From contig JBBINR010000040.1 in NCBI GenBank assembly GCA_037443785.1, positions 1-31,052 on the forward strand: 31,052 bases of DNA, written 5' to 3'. The DNA comes from JAQUOA01 sp037443785. Lineage in GTDB: Bacteria; Bacteroidota; Ignavibacteria; UBA10030; UBA8401. A model generated the notes under the pieces. The model was not told where the DNA came from, searched no databases, and saw only the letters and a program-made list of their open reading frames with translations. A program made the translations under genes and the position numbers. Positions 25,267 to 31,052 of the stretch are shown in pieces (position 1 is the stretch's first letter; each line of letters begins with the position of its first letter).

Positions 25267-26119
25267 GTTCTTCCGGATTTCTTTCGGCAGAAATAATTTT
25301 TATTTTCAACTGCCGAATTCGACGTTCGTTTTTTTTCATCACGACAAATGAAATATTGTCGTGCCGAATTTCTTCATGCAAATCTGGAATTCTACCCGTT
25401 TTTTTATGCAAAAATCCGCTGATCGTATCGTAATCGGGATCTTCAGGAATTTCAGTATTAAATCGTTCGTTAAAATCATGGATGCTGATTCCGCCGTGGG
25501 CAAGTGTAAACCCATCAGCAGAAGTTTCTACGTCATTATGCTCTTCATCGTATTCATCGCGTATTTCGCCGACAATTTCTTCAATAATGTCTTCAATGGT
25601 AATTATTCCTTCCGTTCCGCCAAATTCATCGATCACAATTGCCATATGTTGTCTGTTCTTTTGCAATTCACGAAGCAACACGCTAATTTTTTTTGATTCG
25701 GGAACCATGTATGGTGGGCGAAGAATATCTTGAAGGATGATTAAATCACGATGTTCAAGAACGCCGAGCAAATCTTTCGTATAAATAATTCCGATGATGT
25801 GATCGATTGAATCACGATAAACGGGAACGCGTGTATAACCTTGATCAATCAACACGCGCGTCAAGATGTCGCGGCGCATTGAAATATCAACGGCAAAAAT
25901 ATCCGTCCGAGGAACCATAATTTCTTTCACCGTTGTATCGGTGAATTCAAATATTGACCTAATTAATTCATGTTCGGTCTTATCGATGGCCCCGGTTCTT
26001 TCCCCCTCTTCAAGAAGCTGTCTCACTTCTTCTTCTGAGACATTCTTCTTTTTCGTTCTTTTGGTCAGTGCATTGAGCAGTGATTTAAAAAAGGAATTGT
26101 GTTGTTCTGATTCAGGCAT
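25256..26119 (-). CDS. CorC/HlyC-type CBS-domain protein
   Basis: 287 residues, all soluble, with no DUF21 membrane part; this is the short form like E. coli CorC (also called YbeX). A tandem CBS pair spans about residues 60-185 (VKEIMVPRTDIFAVD, then VPVYRDSIDHIIGIIYTKDLL and the DEFGGTEGIITIEDIIEEIVGEI segment). The C-terminal CorC/HlyC domain begins near FTLAHGGISIHDFN and ends with RIRQLKIKI. Such proteins are linked to magnesium/cobalt handling or ribosome-related roles. It sits between trpD and trpC with an 11-bp overlap to trpC. Confidence 0.9.
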   Translation of the reverse strand: MPESEQHNSFFKSLLNALTKRTKKKNVSEEEVRQLLEEGERTGAIDKTEHELIRSIFEFTDTTVKEIMVPRTDIFAVDISMRRDILTRVLIDQGYTRVPVYRDSIDHIIGIIYTKDLLGVLEHRDLIILQDILRPPYMVPESKKISVLLRELQKNRQHMAIVIDEFGGTEGIITIEDIIEEIVGEIRDEYDEEHNDVETSADGFTLAHGGISIHDFNERFNTEIPEDPDYDTISGFLHKKTGRIPDLHEEIRHDNISFVVMKKNERRIRQLKIKIISAERNPEEHEK

Positions 26120-26149
26120 GATAGCTGCTTTTCCGTATTCGAAGATTAT

Positions 26150-27157
26150 TTAATTTGTAAAGGCAACTAATTGCTGTAATTTTTCTTTTGTCTTTCCAGA
26201 ATCGATACTTTGCTCTGCGACAGCTATTCCTTCGCCAATTGAATGCACAATTCCTGAAACATATAACGCTGCTGCCGCGTTAACAAGCGCTATATCTCTG
26301 TAGGCAGATTTTTCTCCGTTAAGGATGGAATGAATGATAAATTTATTCCTTTCAATATCTCCCCCTTCCAATTCAATAAGATTTCGTTTTTGCATTCCAA
26401 TGGAAGATGGGTCTAAAAGATATGTTGTAATAGATCCATTTTTTAGTTCGGTAATCTTAGTCGAGGCGACGGTCGATATTTCATCCATTCCGCCGATTCC
26501 ATGAACAACTAACGCGCGTTCAGAGCCTAATTCCAACAAGACTTGTCCAAGAATTTCCGTCAGATCTTCACGAAATACTCCGATCAATTGCCTTTTTGCT
26601 CCCGCAGGATTCGTAAGCGGTCCAAGGATATTAAAGATCGTTCTGATTCCTAATTCCCGTCGAACAGGCCCCGCATGTTTCATGGCGCCATGATGCACAG
26701 GAGCAAAAAGAAATGCGATGCCGACTTCATCCATGCACTGTTCCAGTTTTTTCGGATCCATTTCGATATTTACGCCGAGGGCTTTGAGAACATCGGCACT
26801 TCCACATTTGCTTGAGACAGCCCTATTGCCATGCTTTGCCACGTGAGCACCAGCAGAAGCGGCAATAAGAGCCGCGGTTGTAGAGATATTAAATGTTCCC
26901 GACCCGTCTCCGCCTGTTCCGCATGTATCAATGATCGAGTTGTATTTGGGACTAATCTTTGTTGCCATTTCCCGCATGGCTAGCGCAGCTCCGGCAATTT
27001 CTGATATTGTTTCCCCCTTCATTCGTAATCCCGTGAGAAATGATGCAATCAAAAGTTCAGAAACGTTACCGGACATAATTTCCGTAAAACAATCAAAAGT
27101 TTCTTGTTTTGAAAGATCTTTTCGTTCAATTATTTTTTTTATCGCTTCTCTAATCAT
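26150..27157 (-). CDS. trpD: Anthranilate phosphoribosyltransferase
   Basis: 335 residues, a complete stand-alone TrpD not fused to TrpG. It adds phosphoribose from PRPP to anthranilate. The PRPP-binding GTGGDGSGTFNIST and the following KHGNRAVSSKCGSAD are intact, as is RRELGIRTIFNILGPLTNPA. The ATG lies 30 bp after the truA stop with no clear ribosome-binding site. It is the first of the trp genes here and is 30 bp before the CorC-like gene. Confidence 0.96.
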   Translation of the reverse strand: MIREAIKKIIERKDLSKQETFDCFTEIMSGNVSELLIASFLTGLRMKGETISEIAGAALAMREMATKISPKYNSIIDTCGTGGDGSGTFNISTTAALIAASAGAHVAKHGNRAVSSKCGSADVLKALGVNIEMDPKKLEQCMDEVGIAFLFAPVHHGAMKHAGPVRRELGIRTIFNILGPLTNPAGAKRQLIGVFREDLTEILGQVLLELGSERALVVHGIGGMDEISTVASTKITELKNGSITTYLLDPSSIGMQKRNLIELEGGDIERNKFIIHSILNGEKSAYRDIALVNAAAALYVSGIVHSIGEGIAVAEQSIDSGKTKEKLQQLVAFTN

Positions 27158-27187
27158 AAATGAATTTACTTTAATTGCTTCTGATAT

Positions 27188-27919
27188 TCAATAAATCACC
27201 TGTTCAAGGAACAAGCCCTGTGCTGGCGCAGATTGTCCTGCTTTTTTCCGATCCCGCGCCTCGATAATTTTTTGAAAATCATCGAGTGTAATAAATTTTC
27301 TTCCTACATCGATCATTGTCCCCACTACAGCACGAACCATCCCGTGTAGGAATCTATTCGCCGTAATGTCAAAGACCAATCGGGTTGAAATTTCTTCTCT
27401 CCATTGCGCGTCAGTCACGTTGCATAAATAATGATCAACATTTGATTCTGTGCGACAGAACGATTGAAAGTCATGAGAATCGATAATCATCAATGCTGCC
27501 TTGTTCATCAATGCCGTGTCGAGTTCATATCCTAATTGCCAGCAAAATTTTCGCTCGATGGCTGTCGGTTTCTTCGAAACGACATATTGATACGATCTCG
27601 CCTTTGCACTGTACCGTGCTGAAAAATCTCCAGTAACTTCGTCAATCGTGTGGAGCACAATATCTTCGGAAGTTAAACCGTTTAACGACCTTAGAAGATC
27701 ATTCGCAGGCATCACCGTATCAATAATAAAATTTGCTACTTGTCTCCTGGCATGCACTCCCGAGTCAGTTCTTCCGGCACCAACAACAGTAATCTTTCGG
27801 GAAAAAATTTTAGCTAAAGCATTTTCAATTTCTTCTTGAACCGTACGGCCGTTTGGCTGACGCTGCCATCCGACAAAGTCAGTTCCATCATATTCTATCG
27901 TAATCTTAAAATTCTTCAT
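27188..27919 (-). CDS. truA: tRNA pseudouridine(38-40) synthase
   Basis: 243 residues, usual size. It makes pseudouridine at positions 38-40 in the tRNA anticodon stem. The catalytic Asp is Asp52 in GRTDSGVHARRQV; IEYDGTDFVGWQRQPNGRTVQ at the N-terminus and RFLHGMVRAVVGTMIDVG near the C-terminus are family signatures. Its ATG lies only about 9 bases after the hairpin terminator of the gene upstream, so its own promoter is not obvious; it may depend on read-through. It leads into trpD 30 bp downstream. Confidence 0.95.
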   Translation of the reverse strand: MKNFKITIEYDGTDFVGWQRQPNGRTVQEEIENALAKIFSRKITVVGAGRTDSGVHARRQVANFIIDTVMPANDLLRSLNGLTSEDIVLHTIDEVTGDFSARYSAKARSYQYVVSKKPTAIERKFCWQLGYELDTALMNKAALMIIDSHDFQSFCRTESNVDHYLCNVTDAQWREEISTRLVFDITANRFLHGMVRAVVGTMIDVGRKFITLDDFQKIIEARDRKKAGQSAPAQGLFLEQVIY

Positions 27920-27920
27920 A

Positions 27921-27946
27921 TAAAAAACCCCGATTCGTTATCGGGG
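27921..27946 (-). terminator. Intrinsic terminator directly before truA
   Basis: On the minus strand CCCCGA pairs with TCGGGG across a 7-nt loop and is followed by TTTTTTAT, right after the stop of the DUF5683-like gene. The truA start codon begins at the end of the T run, so the site can end transcription or hold back truA and the trp genes. Confidence 0.8.
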
Positions 27947-27953
27947 CTTCAGG

Positions 27954-28688
27954 TTAAAATCGATGAATAACGCTTAATTTTATACCGTCAGGTTTAACCC
28001 CTTGACCAAGCAAGGATGATTCGAGCCACCAAGATCCAAGTCCATCCTCATGTTCTTTATTGTATTGTCGCGTCAATCGCGCAGCGTTGACCGCACTAAT
28101 AATGTGATTGACAATTATTGCACCAATGATAAATTTGGAATTATTCAAAACCTTTTCACTTGAAACACGAAGCGAGCGAAATTCCTGACGATTGAATTCA
28201 GAATCCCAATTCCAATAATAATCACTGTTAACGTTGTATAATTTTTCAGGATTTCTATCGCGTAATTTTTTTTCATTGTAGTCGTACGTGTTGGTAAAAT
28301 TCGAAACGTCTACAAAGAACTGATCATTTTTTCCGCCCGTTACCGCCCCGGCGTGAGCCGTTGAAAAGTTTCTTGCATCTTCCCTAATCCATAATCCATA
28401 CTGTCGGTAAGAAATATATCCAAGCCATAACGATCCTTCGGCTATGAAAGAATATTTTCCTTGATCAAACCGGTCGATGTACAATTCACCCATCCCAGGA
28501 ATTAACAACGAATACAGAACTGCCACTGCCGGCGATTTTTTTGACGATGACGGATTATCGACCGATTGATAGCTTTTCGTTTCAATATTTTTAGAGAGTG
28601 CTGAACGAAGTTGAAACAAATTTTCTTGTGCAGAAAGTATTCCACACAACGGCAATATCATACCGACAACAATAAAAATATTTTTCAT
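27954..28688 (-). CDS. DUF5683-like membrane protein
   Basis: About 244 residues from the ATG at 28688, which follows GAGGT closely; an ATG at 28706 is the alternative. A signal peptide (MKNIFIVVGMILPLCGILSAQ) is followed by a low-complexity linker. Then KKSPAVAVLYSLLIPGMGELYIDRFDQGKY matches the P-G-x-G-x-x-Y membrane entry typical of DUF5683/TM2-like proteins of Bacteroidota. A second hydrophobic part lies near KFIIGAIIVNHIISAVNAARL. The function is unknown. It follows mtaB by 55 bp and is closed by a hairpin terminator. Confidence 0.7.
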   Translation of the reverse strand: MKNIFIVVGMILPLCGILSAQENLFQLRSALSKNIETKSYQSVDNPSSSKKSPAVAVLYSLLIPGMGELYIDRFDQGKYSFIAEGSLWLGYISYRQYGLWIREDARNFSTAHAGAVTGGKNDQFFVDVSNFTNTYDYNEKKLRDRNPEKLYNVNSDYYWNWDSEFNRQEFRSLRVSSEKVLNNSKFIIGAIIVNHIISAVNAARLTRQYNKEHEDGLGSWWLESSLLGQGVKPDGIKLSVIHRF

Positions 28689-28743
28689 ACTACCTCGCGT
28701 ACGCAAATGAATAAATGGAATTTAAGAGTATCAACAATTCACG

Positions 28744-30105
28744 CTAAGCCTTTTGCGTATTAACCATATTGAGCAGTGGCAAATGTGCCATCACCGTCTT
28801 TTGTGAAGACGAAACTTTTATTACTTCGCTGTCGCAAACCTCCCCATTAAATGCACCTATTTTCACATCAACGATCGAATTTTCTAAAAAAGGATGATAA
28901 GGGAACTGTACACGCACATAATTATCAGTATAACCAGAAAGCATATTATTTTCAATCGTCCCTTCGACTAACACAGGACGGATTTGACCGGCTTGGGAAT
29001 GATAAAAAGCTGATTTCTTCATAACGCCAAGCATTCGCAAGTTTTCACTATGCGAATACCGAATACGAGGTTCTACTCTCCCGGAAAACGATATCGATGG
29101 AGTGTTTGGACGTTCAGAATAAGTAAATACATGCAAATAGGAAACTGAAAGATCATGGATGAAATCAAAATTTTGTTTAAACAATTCTTCTGTTTCTCCC
29201 GGAAATCCGACAATAACATCAATGCCAATTCCTGCATCTAAGGATTGCATTCTGATTTTTTCAATTAACGCCCGATACTGCAATGAAGTATACCGACGAC
29301 GCATCAAACGAAGCAACTCATCTGTACCATTCTGCAATGGAATGTGAAAATGATGACAAATTTTTTCAGACTGTAACCAAAAATCGAGGAGTTCATCATG
29401 CAAAAGATTTGGTTCAATGGAACTTATGCGAATTCTTTTCAGTCCATCAACACGATCTAATTCTTTTAATAAGTGTAGGAAGTTGTTGTCATCCTTTTTT
29501 CCATAATCACCAACGTTGACTCCCGTCAGAATAATTTCTTGATATCCTGATTCAACAAGCGTGCGAGCTTGAGAAATGCATGCTTCAACAGACTGGCTTC
29601 GACTTTCACCTCTTGCAAGTGGAATCGTGCAGAATGAGCAATTAAAATCGCAGCCATCTTGTACTTTTAAAAATGCACGTGTTCTATCATCAACACCGCC
29701 GGAAAATGCCGGACCAAAATCATTCACTTCATCAATTGGTGAAACAAATATTTTGGGAGAAGAGAATTTTTGAAAATCTTCCACATAATTAAATATTCGA
29801 AATTTTTCACTTGCCCCAAGAACAAGATCAACGCCGTCAATCGATGCAATTTGTTCAGGTTCTAATTGAGCATAGCAGCCAAGAACGACGATAAATGAAT
29901 TGGGAGATTTTCGCAAAGCGCGTCGAACAATTTGTCGTGCTTCTCGATCTGCTCGTTCAGTTACAGAACAGGTATTGATCACACAAACATCCGCATGATC
30001 GGCAAACGGAACGATATCGAAACCGTTATCATGGAATTGTCGTTCCATCGAAGCGGTTTCGGCATAGTTCAATTTACAACCCAATGTATAAAATGATGCG
30101 CGCAT
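28744..30105 (-). CDS. mtaB: tRNA t6A37 methylthiotransferase, MtaB type
   Basis: 453 residues from the ATG at 30105 (MRASFYTLGCKLN). A start at 30129 would place eight extra codons in the rpsA terminator hairpin and is rejected. It adds the methylthio group to threonylcarbamoyl-adenosine 37 of ANN-reading tRNAs. The N-terminal UPF0004 domain has Cys10, Cys46 and Cys77 for the auxiliary iron-sulfur cluster. The radical SAM motif CxxxCxxC is Cys152, Cys156, Cys159. The TLGCKLN-x-E start separates MtaB from MiaB and RimO. A TRAM-like tail ends the protein. Confidence 0.93.
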   Translation of the reverse strand: MRASFYTLGCKLNYAETASMERQFHDNGFDIVPFADHADVCVINTCSVTERADREARQIVRRALRKSPNSFIVVLGCYAQLEPEQIASIDGVDLVLGASEKFRIFNYVEDFQKFSSPKIFVSPIDEVNDFGPAFSGGVDDRTRAFLKVQDGCDFNCSFCTIPLARGESRSQSVEACISQARTLVESGYQEIILTGVNVGDYGKKDDNNFLHLLKELDRVDGLKRIRISSIEPNLLHDELLDFWLQSEKICHHFHIPLQNGTDELLRLMRRRYTSLQYRALIEKIRMQSLDAGIGIDVIVGFPGETEELFKQNFDFIHDLSVSYLHVFTYSERPNTPSISFSGRVEPRIRYSHSENLRMLGVMKKSAFYHSQAGQIRPVLVEGTIENNMLSGYTDNYVRVQFPYHPFLENSIVDVKIGAFNGEVCDSEVIKVSSSQKTVMAHLPLLNMVNTQKA

Positions 30106-30116
30106 AAATTTAAAGT

Positions 30117-30149
30117 AAATGCCACTCACTGTTTAAGTGAGTGGCATTT
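30117..30149 (-). terminator. Hairpin terminator of rpsA, abutting mtaB
   Basis: A 14-bp perfect stem, AAATGCCACTCACT with AGTGAGTGGCATTT, has a 5-nt loop and lies 13 bp after the rpsA stop. On the minus strand TTTACTTTAAATTT follows, a broken U-tract. The mtaB start is 12 bp beyond the hairpin. Confidence 0.75.
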
Positions 30150-30162
30150 GGTATATCATTGT

Positions 30163-31052
30163 TTATTTCAATGAAGCTTCTTCATCAGCCGCTTTTTTCT
30201 CTTCTGGTGTTAATTCAACCGGAAGAGCGTCTTTCAACGTAATCGGCGGAAGTTTATGCTTCGCGACGTATTCATCAACGATCTTTTGTTCTTTTCCGCG
30301 GAGATATTCAACAACGGAAAGAACGATTTTCTTGCTTTCACCATCAAATTCGATAACAGTCATCGGAATGCTGTCACCGACTTGAAATGCTTCGGCAAGA
30401 TTCTTGATCGGAGTTTGTGATAATTGTGAAAGCGGAACGAAACCGTCAACACCGAGAGGAAGTTCAACAATCACTCCCTTTTCAATGATGCGGACAACTT
30501 TTCCTTCGATTTCAGTTCCAACTTTATATTGTGATGAGAATGCATCCCACGGATTATCGTTTAACTGTTTATGTCCGAGTGAAATACGGCGTTGTTCAAC
30601 ATCGATACCGAGAATAACGACATCGATGTTCTCACCCTTTTTCACAACTTCGCCGGGGTGACGTATTTTCTTTGTCCACGACAAGTCAGAAATATGAATC
30701 AATCCGTCAATACCTTGTTCGAGTTCCACGAACACACCGAAGTTTGTCAAGTTACGAACGATACCGGAATGTTTTGAACCGATCGGATACTTTTGCATCA
30801 ATGAATTCCACGGATCCGGTTCAAGCTGCTTCATTCCAAGAGAAATTTTCTTCCCGGCAACGTCCAATGAAAGAATAACCGCTTCAATAACCTGGCCCAT
30901 CGACACTGACTGCGAAGGATGTTTCACGTGCTGAGTCCAGCTCATTTCAGAAATGTGAATGAGTCCTTCGATACCTTTTTCAATTTCAATGAATGCACCG
31001 TAATCTGTGAGAGTGACCACTTTACCGGAAACTTTTGTTCCGACAGGATATT
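30163..31052 (-). CDS. rpsA: 30S ribosomal protein S1, C-terminal part (5' end outside window)
   Basis: The open frame continues past the right edge; the GTG at 31020 is an internal valine codon, not a start. Three S1 RNA-binding repeats can be seen, beginning YPVGTKVSGKVV, YPIGSKHSGIVR and YKVGTEIEGKVV, the first two followed by GAFIEIEKGIEGLIHISEMS-like and GVFVELEQGIDGLIHISDLS sequence. The third is more diverged. The tail is acidic and rich in Lys/Glu (ELTPEEKKAADEEASLK), as in S1 of many Bacteroidota. S1 helps load mRNA on the ribosome. It ends at a strong hairpin. Confidence 0.93.
   Translation of the reverse strand, partial: YPVGTKVSGKVVTLTDYGAFIEIEKGIEGLIHISEMSWTQHVKHPSQSVSMGQVIEAVILSLDVAGKKISLGMKQLEPDPWNSLMQKYPIGSKHSGIVRNLTNFGVFVELEQGIDGLIHISDLSWTKKIRHPGEVVKKGENIDVVILGIDVEQRRISLGHKQLNDNPWDAFSSQYKVGTEIEGKVVRIIEKGVIVELPLGVDGFVPLSQLSQTPIKNLAEAFQVGDSIPMTVIEFDGESKKIVLSVVEYLRGKEQKIVDEYVAKHKLPPITLKDALPVELTPEEKKAADEEASLK

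Noticed and set aside
1..31052. CRISPR array, insertion sequence, prophage or defence system
   Set aside because: No regular short repeats, transposase, integrase, phage or nuclease-type genes could be read anywhere in the window.

Overview
The window reads as a chromosomal segment of an FCB-group bacterium (Bacteroidota/Ignavibacteriota-like), AT-rich and densely coded. Pointers are a Bacteroidota-style promoter (TTTG, then TAnnTTTG) in front of the tRNA-Phe gene, a DUF5683-like membrane protein, an MtaB-type tRNA methylthiotransferase and large Bacteroidota-style surface proteins. Clear AAGGAG ribosome-binding sites before some genes fit Ignavibacteria better than Bacteroidia. The lineage is an inference, not a measurement.

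Layout. (1) 1-6964, minus strand: a probable surface-protein operon. A MerR-like regulator with a degenerate cobalamin-binding domain is followed by a secreted DUF11-repeat protein, a ~1050-residue outer-membrane barrel protein and a secreted beta-sandwich protein that runs off the left edge. (2) 6965-7272: a divergent intergenic region, the only gap above 300 bp, AT-rich and carrying a cluster of inverted repeats. (3) 7273-14229, plus strand: an MFS transporter, two APC-family amino acid permeases, a membrane pyrophosphatase of the potassium-independent type and tRNA-Phe(GAA), several separated by clear hairpin terminators. (4) 14288-22526, minus strand: a tightly packed surface-polysaccharide cluster (methyltransferase-like protein, flippase, DUF268 protein, CgeB-like protein, three GT2 and one GT4 glycosyltransferases) ending in nadD. 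(5) 22625-27919, minus strand: truA, trpD, a CorC/HlyC-type CBS protein, trpC, trpF and trpB. (6) 27954-31052, minus strand: rpsA (partial), mtaB and a DUF5683-like membrane protein.

How the parts fit. The polysaccharide genes together would build and translocate a lipid-linked glycan; NadD at the end is a housekeeping passenger. The trp genes cover phosphoribosyl transfer to the last step of tryptophan synthesis, but trpE, trpG and trpA are not in the window. The proton-pumping pyrophosphatase next to two amino acid permeases could help energise uptake, but terminators show they are separate transcription units.

The least explained part is the left operon: a B12-type regulator that seems to have lost its B12 ligands sits beside large envelope proteins, with a palindrome-rich upstream region and a duplicated ribosome-binding-site/start unit. 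No phage, insertion sequence, CRISPR array or recognisable defence system was seen.
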